A DNA stretch of 64,000 nt from the NCBI GenBank assembly GCA_014860565.1, contig JACZJN010000197.1, forward strand, positions 25,204 through 89,203. The letters run 5' to 3'. A model generated the notes under the pieces. The model worked only from the letters and a program-made list of their open reading frames with translations. It was not told where the DNA came from and made no database searches. This document shows, piece after piece, positions 38,075-47,359 of the stretch. Origin of the DNA: Bacteroidota bacterium. GTDB taxonomy: Bacteria > Bacteroidota > Ignavibacteria > SZUA-365. Position numbers and translations under genes: made by a program. The stretch's first letter is position 1, and every line of letters starts with the position of its first letter.

Positions 38075-40741
38075 ATGACTTCTTTCATCCGACATTCCAT
38101 TTTTTTCCTGGGGCTGCTGCTCCTCTGCGCGGTCCCCGGGTACGGGCAGGTCATCCTCTGGGACAGCACCGGCGTCCCCGTCTGTACGGCTGCCGGCTGG
38201 CAGCGGAATCCGCGCATGGTCACCGACGGTGCGAAGGGAGCGATCATCGTGTGGGAAGACTTGCGTTCGGGTTCCGATGCTGCGATTTACGCTGCGCGCA
38301 TCCGCGAGGATGGGACGATGGTGACGACCACGGACGGACGGGAGCTCGTTCCCCCACAGAGCGGACAGCGTCTCGCCGGCATCGTCAGCGACGGCATGGG
38401 CGGCGCGTATGTCGGCTGGTGGAATCGCGTCGGGAACGACGGCGACGTGTTCGTGCAGCGCATCGACCATACCTGCATGCAGATCTGGCCGGGTGGCGAC
38501 GTGGCCGTCTGCGCCGCCGTGGGCCGGCAGGAATGGGCGGAGATGACCTCCGACGGACAGAACGGGGTGATTCTCACATGGCATGACAAGCGCACTGGGA
38601 GCGACAATGACATTTACGCACAGCGCGTCGATCCCTTCGGCGCCGTGCTGTGGACCGCCGACGGGGTCGCGGTTTCCACCGCCCCGGGCGACCAGAACTA
38701 TCCTCAGCTGGCGACCGACCAGGCGGGAGGCGCCTACGTCGCGTGGATGGACCGGCGAACGGAGGACGATATCTACGCACAGCATGTCCTCGCCGACGGC
38801 ACGCTGGACTGGAAGGAAGATCTGCCGGTCTGCGTCGAAAGCAATCGCCAGGTGGCCCCGAAGGTGATTCCCTACGGCGAAAAATCCGTCGCGTTCTTCT
38901 GGCAGGATTACCGTCTCGGTCCATCGACCTCGGCGCTGTACCTGCAGGTCATCGACGAGAATGGGGATCGTCTGTATCCGGAGGATTACCAGGTCTCGCA
39001 ATCCGACAACGCGCAAAGCGGGATGGCGCTCACCGACGACGGACAGAAGGGCGCGCTCGCGGTATGGACCGACTACCGCAGCGGCGCGGGCGAAGGAGAC
39101 GTGTACATGCGGCGCATCCGCGCTGACGGTATGATCGTCGGTGATTTCGGCAACGCGCTCTGTGATTATGCGAACACGCAGGAGCGTCCGGCGATGATCT
39201 CCGACGGACACGGCGGCGGTTTCGCGGTTTGGCAGGACAAGCGCAACACGTTCGACTACGACCTGTACATGAACCGCATCTCATCGCAGGGCCAGACGAA
39301 TTACCCGGAATGGAACGGACACAGCGGCGTCCTGCTCGCCAGGCACGACAACAACCAGCTCGCACCGCAGGTGATCGCGAGCGGCGTGGGTCACGCGTTG
39401 ATCTGCTGGTACGACGGCCGGACACTGGACGGGCAGGCCGACATTTACGCACAGCGCGTCGCCTGGGCGCCCAGCCTCAGCTTCCCCGATTCTGTCGATT
39501 TCGGCATACTCAAAGTCGGCAAGACCGCGTACGACACCATTCGAGTGTTCAATGATGGCGCGCGTCCGCTGACCATCACCAACATCCGGCGAGCCAGCAA
39601 TCCCGGGACGACGCATCCGCAGGATTTCATTTTCTACCCGACGTTTGCGCTTCCCGCCACACTGCAGCCCGGCGAGGGCGTCGACATCGCGCTGTCATTC
39701 ACACCGGGCGGAACCGGCGATCGGATTTCCGAACTGCGCGTCACCAGCGATGCGCCACAGGATCCGGTGATCATTCCCCTGCACGGACTGGGAACGAATC
39801 CCGAGCTGCGGCTGAAAAGCGTCCACCAGTTCCGTGTCACGAAAGTCGGCGCCGTGAACGAAGAAACCGTGGAAGGAATGATACAGAACACCGGCACCGG
39901 CATGCTCGTCGTGCCCGGTATCGAGATCGACGGCACCGACAGGGAGCGATTCTCGCTCGGCGCGAATCCGCCCTTTCCCCTGCTGATTCCCGAAGGCGAA
40001 TCCTACGCGCTCAAGCTGCGCTTCGCCCCGCTGGGCACGGGTCCAAAGGAAGCCACCATACGTGTCTTCAGCAACGCGGAGGATATGCCGAAGGAAGCCC
40101 GTCTCTCGGGCATCGGCGCGGAGCCCTCGCTGATTACCATCCCCGTCGGCGCGCATTTCGATACCACGATGACGACGCGCAACCGGGAAACGGAGCTGCG
40201 TATCCGCAACACTTCAGGCGTGGAACTGGTGGTGACAGACATTCAGCTTTCGGGCGGCGACGCCGATCAGTTCGAGATCGACGCGACTCTGCCGATGCGC
40301 ATTCCCGGCGAGGGCAGCGAGCCCTTCCTCGTGCGTTTCACTCCGAGCACCGTGGGCATCAAGCGCGCCGACATTCTCATTTTTTCCGACGCACCGACAT
40401 CTCCGAACTCGACGCGCGTCGACGGGACGGCCATACTCCTCGGCGTCGGGGATCCGTCCGTGGGAGGCGATTTCCGCATCGAAGCACTGTATCCGCAGCC
40501 GGTCGTGCAGGACCAGCCGCTGCTGCTCCGGCTCGCGTGTGCGTCGCCATCGCCGGTGCAGATCCGGCTGTACGATGTGCTGGGCAGAATGCGCGGTGAG
40601 CTCTTCGACGGACGTCTCCCGTTCTCGACCTCGACGCTGCAGTTCCCCACCGCATCGCTCGGCCTCGATCCGGGCATATACATGCTGCGCGTAGAGAGCG
40701 GACCGCGGCGCGTCACGCGCATGGTCGTCGTCTCGCGCTGA
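38075..40741 (+). CDS. Exported W-x-D-x-R repeat (propeller-like) protein with ASH/SPD-2-like domains and C-terminal sorting-domain-like tail
   Basis: Repeats such as GAIIVWEDLRSGSDAAIYAARI, GVILTWHDKRTGSDNDIYAQRVD, GAYVAWMDRRTEDDIYAQHV, GALAVWTDYRSGAGEGDVYMRRI; then VDFGILKVGKTAYDTIRVFNDGARPLTI; C-terminal LYDVLGRMRGE...GIYMLRVESG. Confidence 0.85.
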   Translation: MTSFIRHSIFFLGLLLLCAVPGYGQVILWDSTGVPVCTAAGWQRNPRMVTDGAKGAIIVWEDLRSGSDAAIYAARIREDGTMVTTTDGRELVPPQSGQRLAGIVSDGMGGAYVGWWNRVGNDGDVFVQRIDHTCMQIWPGGDVAVCAAVGRQEWAEMTSDGQNGVILTWHDKRTGSDNDIYAQRVDPFGAVLWTADGVAVSTAPGDQNYPQLATDQAGGAYVAWMDRRTEDDIYAQHVLADGTLDWKEDLPVCVESNRQVAPKVIPYGEKSVAFFWQDYRLGPSTSALYLQVIDENGDRLYPEDYQVSQSDNAQSGMALTDDGQKGALAVWTDYRSGAGEGDVYMRRIRADGMIVGDFGNALCDYANTQERPAMISDGHGGGFAVWQDKRNTFDYDLYMNRISSQGQTNYPEWNGHSGVLLARHDNNQLAPQVIASGVGHALICWYDGRTLDGQADIYAQRVAWAPSLSFPDSVDFGILKVGKTAYDTIRVFNDGARPLTITNIRRASNPGTTHPQDFIFYPTFALPATLQPGEGVDIALSFTPGGTGDRISELRVTSDAPQDPVIIPLHGLGTNPELRLKSVHQFRVTKVGAVNEETVEGMIQNTGTGMLVVPGIEIDGTDRERFSLGANPPFPLLIPEGESYALKLRFAPLGTGPKEATIRVFSNAEDMPKEARLSGIGAEPSLITIPVGAHFDTTMTTRNRETELRIRNTSGVELVVTDIQLSGGDADQFEIDATLPMRIPGEGSEPFLVRFTPSTVGIKRADILIFSDAPTSPNSTRVDGTAILLGVGDPSVGGDFRIEALYPQPVVQDQPLLLRLACASPSPVQIRLYDVLGRMRGELFDGRLPFSTSTLQFPTASLGLDPGIYMLRVESGPRRVTRMVVVSR

Positions 40742-40833
40742 CAAGCAGAGACAACCACCTTCTCCCCACTTCGCTCGACCAGGGGCCGCGCGCCGAATTG
40801 CCGAGGACACCCCGGTGTCGTTGAAAAGCCGGA

Positions 40834-41601
40834 CTATTTCTTCCAGTAGAATCCGCGCTCATGGCGGTCGTGGCGGAAAAGGGCGAGGGCTGCGAAATCA
40901 GGTTCGATGATCTGCAGTTCCGCGTCCCCCGTGGCTCGGAAGAACGCAGCGGGCTCCATACCCGTCGTGTCAGCGAAGCCGCCGACGCCACTCGTGATAT
41001 GCTTCGGCAGCTGCGACGGAAAGCCCCAGTCGCTGATGCCGGCGAGGACGCCGAATTCATAGGCACGGCTGATGGCCAGATTCCGCCACAGGGCGCGTGA
41101 GTAGTCCGGAGTGGACTTCCGTGTCACGGACAATGCGGGAACCAGGACAAGATCCGGCAGCGCCTTCGCCTGGAAGAAAAGGTCGCTGAACCAGAAATCC
41201 GCACAAATCGTCACCAGCACGTTCAGCTCCCCGATACGGAATTCTCCCAGCCGCGTTCCGGCATCCACCCGGCTGCGTTCGTCGGAATAGGGCCTCAGCT
41301 TGTCGAACCAGCCCAGCACCTCTCCTTCCGGCGTAAGCACGGCGCCCGTGTTGCGCTTCGCATTCTCCCCGATTTCATGAAAAGATCCTGCCACCAGGTG
41401 GCAGCCATGCTCCCGCGCCAACGGCGCGACGATGTCCAGGTATTCTGCCTTCGTCTCCACGAAAAACGCATGCTCCGGCAGCAACACGATATCATCGTGC
41501 GACAGCCCTCCCGGCACCCCGTCCAGGATGCGGCGGAAGGTCTCGAGCGAATGCGCGTTGTCGAAGGCGGAGAGTTGGGGTTGAGTGAGAATCAAACGCA
41601 T
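40834..41601 (-). CDS. Carbon-nitrogen hydrolase (nitrilase superfamily)
   Basis: DIVLLPEHAFF (Glu), GWFDKLRPYSDE (Lys), LNVLVTICADFWFSDLF (Cys) triad context. Confidence 0.88.
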   Translation of the reverse strand: MRLILTQPQLSAFDNAHSLETFRRILDGVPGGLSHDDIVLLPEHAFFVETKAEYLDIVAPLAREHGCHLVAGSFHEIGENAKRNTGAVLTPEGEVLGWFDKLRPYSDERSRVDAGTRLGEFRIGELNVLVTICADFWFSDLFFQAKALPDLVLVPALSVTRKSTPDYSRALWRNLAISRAYEFGVLAGISDWGFPSQLPKHITSGVGGFADTTGMEPAAFFRATGDAELQIIEPDFAALALFRHDRHERGFYWKK

Positions 41602-41663
41602 GCTACATCATCCTTCCATGTTTCCATCATTCCATCTTTCCATTCTTCCATGGAGTCATCCTG

Positions 41664-42086
41664 TCATTCTCCCAGCACAGTCACCACGATCCGCCTCGCC
41701 CCACCATGCTCCCGATGTTCGCCGAGGTAGATTCCCTGCCAGGTACCGAGATGGAATCGTCCGTCACGGACGGGAACGAGCACACCGCTGCCGAGCAGGG
41801 AGGCTTTCAGATGTGCGGGCATGTCGTCCGGCCCCTCGCTTGTATGGCGGTAGTAGGAGGCGTTCTCCGGCACGACACGGTCGAACCAGCGTTCGAAGTC
41901 CCCTCGCACCGTGGGATCCGCGTTCTCGTTAAGCGTCAGCGACGCGGAGGTGTGGAGGATATGGATGTGCGCGAGTCCGGTGTGCACATTCCGCAGCTCC
42001 GGCAGCTGTTCGAGTATCTCGCCGGTCACGAGATGGAAGCCCCGCGCGCGGGGACGGAGGGTGATGGTTTTCTGGAGGATAGTCAT
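41664..42086 (-). CDS. Secondary thiamine-phosphate synthase / YjbQ (UPF0047) family protein
   Basis: [38 protein letters not shown] ... [39 protein letters not shown]. Confidence 0.95.
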   Translation of the reverse strand: MTILQKTITLRPRARGFHLVTGEILEQLPELRNVHTGLAHIHILHTSASLTLNENADPTVRGDFERWFDRVVPENASYYRHTSEGPDDMPAHLKASLLGSGVLVPVRDGRFHLGTWQGIYLGEHREHGGARRIVVTVLGE

Positions 42087-42340
42087 CGATTGGATTCCCT
42101 GCGATGTGCAACCTTGACGACGGTAATGATCAATCCTTTGTCGAGGACTTCGTAGAGAACACGATACCGGCCTTGGCGCAGGCGGTATTGCTCACGGTCC
42201 GTCAGCTTCTCCGCTTGCTGGGGACGAGGGTCCGTGCGCAGGCTGTCAACGGCCTTCAGGATCATTTGCACGTCCCTGGCCGGGAGTCCGCGCAGGTCTT
42301 TCGCGACGGACTTCCGGAACACGATCTCATAGTGCGCCAT
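42083..42340 (-). CDS. RelE/ParE family toxin
   Basis: [82 protein letters not shown]. Confidence 0.92.
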   Translation of the reverse strand: MAHYEIVFRKSVAKDLRGLPARDVQMILKAVDSLRTDPRPQQAEKLTDREQYRLRQGRYRVLYEVLDKGLIITVVKVAHRRESNR

Positions 42341-42551
42341 GCTTCTTCAAATCCTTGAGCAGGGCTTCGTAGCTCAGCCTCGGTTCCGCGGCCCGTTCCT
42401 CGAAAGCCCGGATATCCTCCTCGTCCTCACGCAGCAGTTGCCGCACCGCCTGGTTGATCAGTTCCGAGACGCTGGTCTCCGTTTCCATCGATTTTACCCG
42501 CAGCGCCCTGTGCAGCGCAGGATCAAGATAAATCGTCGTCCGCTTGTTCAT
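42327..42551 (-). CDS. Ribbon-helix-helix type antitoxin
   Basis: MNKRTTIYLDPALHRALRVKSMETETSVSELINQAVRQLL; overlaps the toxin start. Confidence 0.88.
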   Translation of the reverse strand: MNKRTTIYLDPALHRALRVKSMETETSVSELINQAVRQLLREDEEDIRAFEERAAEPRLSYEALLKDLKKHGAL

Positions 42552-42562
42552 TCCTGCTCCGA

Positions 42563-42608
42563 TATCGTAACGTTATGACATAATAACATTATAACATTAC
42601 AACGTCAA
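42563..42608. promoter_or_regulatory. Toxin-antitoxin promoter/operator with repeated TAACrTTA motifs
   Basis: GTAACGTTATGACATAATAACATTATAACATTACAACGTC: repeated ATAACATT directly upstream of the antitoxin in an AT-rich patch. Confidence 0.45.
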
Positions 42609-42843
42609 GATGAAACACCCGCCTTCATCGAGCTGAATCCGATGCGTCATGAAAACGCTCATCCACGAAAATCCGTTCAATCCGTGTTCACCCGTGTTCC
42701 TGCATTTTTATGTTCGACCCAGGATGCGTAATTTTGGAGTCGGCGGTATGCTGTTTACTCCACCACGGGGAATTGACATATCAGAGGGGCTCAACACTGC
42801 TTTCGAGCATACATCCCGATACACGAATCGCAGGAGATTTTTC

Positions 42844-44475
42844 ATGTCCAACGCATATTTCAAGGTACCGGCGCCGATCAACGAGCCGATCAAAGCATAT
42901 GCACCCGGAAGTCCGGAAAAGGCCGAACTCAAGGCCAAAATCGCCGAACTCAAGGCAATGGAAATCGAAGTGCCGCTCATTATCGGCGGCGAGGAAATCC
43001 GCACCGGCGACACCGCCGAGATGCGCATTCCGCATGATCACGGCCACAAGCTGGGCGTGTATCATCGCGCCTCCGAAAAAGAAGTGAACATGGCCATCGC
43101 GGCCTCGCTCGAAGCGCAGAAGGAATGGGCGGTGATGCCCTGGGAGCAGCGCGCGGCGATCTTCCTCAAGGCGGCGGATCTGCTCGCGGGTCCCTGGCGT
43201 GCCACCATCAACGCCGCGACCATGCTCGGACAGTCGAAGACCGCGTTCCAGGCGGAAATCGACTCTGCCTGCGAACTGATCGACTTCTGGCGCTTCAACG
43301 TGCATTACATGACCGAGCTGATGAAGGACCAGCCCTACTCGCCCGCGGGAATGTGGAACCGCGTGGAATACCGTCCGCTTGAAGGCTTCGTCTTCGCCGT
43401 CACGCCGTTCAACTTCACGTCCATCGCGGGCAACCTTCCGACCGCGCCCGCCATGGTCGGCGGCGTAGCGCTGTGGAAGCCGGCCTCGAGCGCAGTGTAC
43501 TCAGCGTACTTCCTCATGCAGCTGCTGATCGAGGCGGGACTCCCGAAGGGCGTGGTGAACTTCATTCCGGGATCCGGCGCCAAGGTCGGCAATCCCGTCA
43601 TGGCCAGCGAGCATCTCGCGGGCATTCACTTCACCGGTTCCACCGCGGTCTTCCAGGACATGTGGAAAACCGTGAGCGAGAATATCGCGAAGTACCATGC
43701 CTATCCGCGCATCGTGGGCGAGACGGGCGGGAAGGACTTCATCTTCGCGCATAACAGTTCGGACGTCGACGCGCTGGCGATCGCCGCGCTGCGTGGCGCC
43801 TTCGAATACCAGGGACAGAAATGTTCCGCCGCCTCGCGCATGTACATTCCGCAATCCATCTGGCCCGCCTTCAAGGCGAAATACACCGCCGAGGTCGCGA
43901 AGATCAAGATGGGCGACCCCGAGAACTTTACGAACTTCATGAGCGCCGTCATCGACAAGGGCGCGTTCACGACCATCACTTCGTACATCGATCACGCAAA
44001 GGCAGCTGACGATGCAGAGATCATCACCGGCGGCGGATACGACGCATCGAAGGGATACTTCATCGAACCGACCACCATCGTGACGACCAACCCGCGTTTC
44101 AAGAGCATGGAAGAGGAGATCTTCGGTCCGGTGCTGACGATTTACGTGTACGAGGATGAGAAATTCGACGAAGCGCTGGACCTCTGCGACACGACGTCGA
44201 TGTACGCCCTCACCGGCGCCATCTTCGGACAGGACCGCTACGCACTGACGAAGATGTCCGACCGCCTTCGCAACGCCGCGGGCAATTTCTACCTCAACGA
44301 CAAGCCCACGGGCGCCGTGGTCGGACAGCAGCCGTTCGGCGGCGGTCGCGCCTCGGGCACCAACGACAAGGCCGGTTCGGCGATGAACCTGCTGCGCTGG
44401 ATGTCCGTCCGCACGCTGAAGGAGACCTTCGCGCCGCCGAAAGCGTGGGAGTATCCGTTCATGGGAGAAGAGTAA
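42844..44475 (+). CDS. pruA: L-glutamate gamma-semialdehyde (1-pyrroline-5-carboxylate) dehydrogenase
   Basis: MSNAYFKVPAPINEPIKAYAPGSPEK start, FNFTSIAGNLPTAPAMVGGVALWKP, GETGGKDFIF, YQGQKCSAASRMYIP, TGAVVGQQPFGGGRASGTNDKAGS. Confidence 0.95.
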   Translation: MSNAYFKVPAPINEPIKAYAPGSPEKAELKAKIAELKAMEIEVPLIIGGEEIRTGDTAEMRIPHDHGHKLGVYHRASEKEVNMAIAASLEAQKEWAVMPWEQRAAIFLKAADLLAGPWRATINAATMLGQSKTAFQAEIDSACELIDFWRFNVHYMTELMKDQPYSPAGMWNRVEYRPLEGFVFAVTPFNFTSIAGNLPTAPAMVGGVALWKPASSAVYSAYFLMQLLIEAGLPKGVVNFIPGSGAKVGNPVMASEHLAGIHFTGSTAVFQDMWKTVSENIAKYHAYPRIVGETGGKDFIFAHNSSDVDALAIAALRGAFEYQGQKCSAASRMYIPQSIWPAFKAKYTAEVAKIKMGDPENFTNFMSAVIDKGAFTTITSYIDHAKAADDAEIITGGGYDASKGYFIEPTTIVTTNPRFKSMEEEIFGPVLTIYVYEDEKFDEALDLCDTTSMYALTGAIFGQDRYALTKMSDRLRNAAGNFYLNDKPTGAVVGQQPFGGGRASGTNDKAGSAMNLLRWMSVRTLKETFAPPKAWEYPFMGEE

Positions 44476-44551
44476 CCCCCCGCCTTCGTGCCGCTTCACG
44501 GCACTTCAGCGCGGCCGGCGGATTACACGGATGACACAGATTGGATTATTC

Positions 44552-44583
44552 AAGGCGGGTCTATTCCAGACCCGCCTTTTTTT
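44552..44583 (+). terminator. Intrinsic terminator
   Basis: AAGGCGGGTCTattccAGACCCGCCTTTTTTTT. Confidence 0.88.
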
Positions 44584-44790
44584 GTTGATGTTTCGGGAAT
44601 TCTTCCTCACCTCCGGTGTCATGAATACGAATGGCGACACGATTCTGTGTAACATCGGGGAGGTTCATCTGTTATATTCAAATAAGCCGGCAGCCACGGC
44701 GCGCTGGAGCGCGCCACTCCCGGACACATTCGCATTCAGCCATCTTGTCATCTTGCTATTTTGCCATCTTGCCATCCTCCCGGAGGAACC

Positions 44791-46914
44791 ATGCACCGTT
44801 TCGCAACAATCCTCGCCCTGCTGCTCCTCACTTCGCTCTCCGCGAAATCGCAATGGCCCGACTGGGACCGGCTGCCGGGGCCGACCGGCGGAATGATCAG
44901 CTCCTTCGCCGAGATCGGGGGCGATATCATCGCCGCGCCCACGCAGGGCGCGTTCTATCACTCCACCGATGGAGGAGCGAGTTGGGAATTCCTCTATCAA
45001 GCTTCGTGGACGAGAAGCACTGCCACTCTGCACGGCAGCGCGGACGGGATGCTCTACGCGCTCGGCTACGGCGGTGCGTACCTAAGTTCGGATCATGGTG
45101 TGAGCTGGACGAAATGCAACCCCGGCGGTACCGCGCTGTTTGCAGCATCCGCGCCGGACGGTACCGTGCTGTTCGGCATGCGGGGATCCATCGCCGTGTC
45201 CACAGACAAAGGAGAAAGCTGGACCGAGATCATTCCCTCGCCGGGAGCAACGCGCGATTACAAGGTCGCCATGGATGTTGTCGGGAACTGGTATGCAGGA
45301 GCATACGAAACCGGAGTGTTCCTCTCTACCGACCGGGGCGCCACCTGGACGGCGATCGATACGGGACTGCCCAACAATGCGGTATACATGGTCAGCGTGC
45401 CAGCGGGAGATGCGCTGTATGTCGGGCTGAATAACACGACGTACCGCTCCAGTGATCAGGGCAGTACGTGGGAAGAGATCAGCAGCCTTGGCGGCCTGAA
45501 TGTTTACACCATCCAGCATGCCGGGGGGAACATCATGTTCGCCGAGTCCACGGGCGGCATGCTGCGTTCCACGGATTTCGGCGCCAGCTGGGAGCAGGGT
45601 CCTTTCGCCGCCTATCCCATGTCCAATCGAATCTTCGCAAATCGGAATGGAACCGTGCTGCTCTCTTCGGCGGGCCGGGTCCTTCGCAGTAGCGATCAGG
45701 GTGCGAGCTTCTCCATCAGCGACGCAGGACTGTTCGTGCAGAACATCAGCCAGATTTTGTCAATGAAGAACGGAGTTCTTCTCGTCGGCAATGACGGCGG
45801 CGGCATCTATCGTTCCACTGATGCCGGAGCAAGCTGGGAGTGTGCTGCCATCGGGCGATGGGGAGTATCCGTACAACAGATCCTCGAAACCGCCAGAGGA
45901 TCGATCTACGCGTTGTGCGATGGGGATATCCTCCGCAGCAGCGACGGAGGTGTCGTATGGACAGAACTTCCACGTGTCAATGCCACCGAGATTTCGGTCT
46001 CCATTTGCGAAGATCGCGATACACTGCTGACAGCGATTTCCGACGGCAGCCTCCACGCCTATTTCGAATCAACAGGGACTCATGTGAAACTGGGCGACAT
46101 CGTTCCTTCCGGCGGTATCGCTGCGGCCGCACTCACGGCGCAGCCGGGCGGTCCGATCGTGCTGGCTGGAACCGACCGCGGATTGTACCGAAGCACGGAT
46201 AACGGGCAGAGCTGGAATCTCGTGCTCGTCGACGGACTCCCGCAGTGGTTCACCGAAATCGCTGCCAATCCTACGACGTGGTGGGGGCCCATGTATGCCA
46301 GCACCCCGACGTCATTCTTCGTGGCAGCGGATGATGGCTCCACGTGGATGGAGATTCCGAACCTGAGCGTGTCTGCGCCACGGCAATTGACATTCTACAA
46401 GGACGGGCAGGACTTCGCCTTCGTCGACAGGGAGAGGATTCTCTTTTATGCGCGTCTTTCGAAAGACTGGGAAACCCTCCCGCCGCTCCCCTTTCAGGGA
46501 CTGAATGCGATCGCCTACCAACTTCCCAGCCCGGGAGTCTGGGCCGGGCGACTGCTTGCAGGTACAGCGACGCGCGGCCTCTTCCGTAGCGTGCAAAGCC
46601 TGCTCAACACTCCCGCTGCAGCGGCTGTCCCTGCAGGCTTCTCCATCGCCGCAGTCTATCCCCTTCCGCTTTCCACAGGTGCCAATGCGTTGCATCTCCA
46701 GCTCGACATGGAGAGCGGAAGCAACGTCACGATGGAAATCTGCGACATGCTTGGTCGCGTGCTTCAGCGCTTCGAGCGCGGGACATTGCCTGCGGGACGC
46801 AGCGATATCGCGCTTGCGCTCGACCGGATCCCATCGTCGATGCTGCTGCTGCGGGTGCATGGACCGGGTGGTACGGCGCAGCGGTTGCTGCCGGTCATGG
46901 CTTCGCATCCCTGA
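44791..46914 (+). CDS. Exported YCF48/BNR-like beta-propeller protein with C-terminal sorting-domain-like tail
   Basis: Signal peptide MHRFATILALLLLTSLSAKSQ; repeated STDGGASWEF, SSDHGVSWTK, STDKGESWTE, STDRGATWTA, SSDQGSTWEE; C-terminal ICDMLGRVLQRFERG. Confidence 0.87.
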   Translation: MHRFATILALLLLTSLSAKSQWPDWDRLPGPTGGMISSFAEIGGDIIAAPTQGAFYHSTDGGASWEFLYQASWTRSTATLHGSADGMLYALGYGGAYLSSDHGVSWTKCNPGGTALFAASAPDGTVLFGMRGSIAVSTDKGESWTEIIPSPGATRDYKVAMDVVGNWYAGAYETGVFLSTDRGATWTAIDTGLPNNAVYMVSVPAGDALYVGLNNTTYRSSDQGSTWEEISSLGGLNVYTIQHAGGNIMFAESTGGMLRSTDFGASWEQGPFAAYPMSNRIFANRNGTVLLSSAGRVLRSSDQGASFSISDAGLFVQNISQILSMKNGVLLVGNDGGGIYRSTDAGASWECAAIGRWGVSVQQILETARGSIYALCDGDILRSSDGGVVWTELPRVNATEISVSICEDRDTLLTAISDGSLHAYFESTGTHVKLGDIVPSGGIAAAALTAQPGGPIVLAGTDRGLYRSTDNGQSWNLVLVDGLPQWFTEIAANPTTWWGPMYASTPTSFFVAADDGSTWMEIPNLSVSAPRQLTFYKDGQDFAFVDRERILFYARLSKDWETLPPLPFQGLNAIAYQLPSPGVWAGRLLAGTATRGLFRSVQSLLNTPAAAAVPAGFSIAAVYPLPLSTGANALHLQLDMESGSNVTMEICDMLGRVLQRFERGTLPAGRSDIALALDRIPSSMLLLRVHGPGGTAQRLLPVMASHP

Positions 46915-46932
46915 TTCGGATCCTGCGTGCAT

Positions 46933-47149
46933 GGGCACGCCAGGGGCGCAGCATGCTGCGCCCCTACAAATGCCTTCCTATGTTCTGGGCACGCCAAGCG
47001 GGGAGCATGCTGCGCCCCTACAAATGCCTTCCTATGTTCTGGGCACGCCAAGCGGGGAGCATGCTGCGCCCCTACAAATGCCTTCCTATGTTCTGGGCAC
47101 GCCAAGGGGCGCGGCGTGCTGCGCCCCTACAAATGCCTTCCTATGTTCA
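46933..47149. repeat. Four-copy 54/55-bp tandem repeat containing a GC-rich palindrome
   Basis: Units at 46933-46986, 46987-47040, 47041-47094, 47095-47149; consensus GGGCACGCCAAGCGGGGAGCATGCTGCGCCCCTACAAATGCCTTCCTATGTTCT; unit 1 holds GGGGCGCAGCATGCTGCGCCCC. Confidence 0.95.
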
Positions 47150-47167
47150 ATGTCCTGCGTCCTACAT

Positions 47168-47190
47168 CGCGCGCGGCAGTGCCGCGCGCT
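47168..47190. repeat. GC-rich palindrome downstream of the tandem array
   Basis: GCGCGCGGCA-G-TGCCGCGCGC. Confidence 0.8.
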
Positions 47191-47359
47191 TCCCCGCGTT
47201 GGAACTTCCCGCCGTTTTCGATATTATTGCTACGGCACAGGCGCTCCATACGAGCACTTTATCTTATTTCGCCCTGATAGATCTTCCCCTCCGCAGTCCC
47301 GAAAGCCGCGGAAGGGTTCGTTTTCCGCTTCACGTCCAGCGCGACAGAAGGAATCTGCT

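Noticed and set aside
37979-39211. 410-aa minus-strand ORF
   Set aside because: Antisense to the secreted W-x-D-x-R repeat protein; its apparent periodicity mirrors the sense-strand repeats.
42656-42704. Possible CRISPR or integrase attachment site near pruA
   Set aside because: Only degenerate ATCCGTG-type repeats; no integrase, tRNA or direct-repeat pair found.
46927-47149. CRISPR array
   Set aside because: Units are contiguous 54-bp tandem copies with no unique spacers and no cas genes nearby.
46505-47359. N-terminal extension of the histidine kinase through the tandem repeat
   Set aside because: Overlaps the end of the propeller gene and reads the 54-bp repeats as protein; low-complexity and non-homologous. 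GTG at 47360 precedes the first plausible domain sequence.
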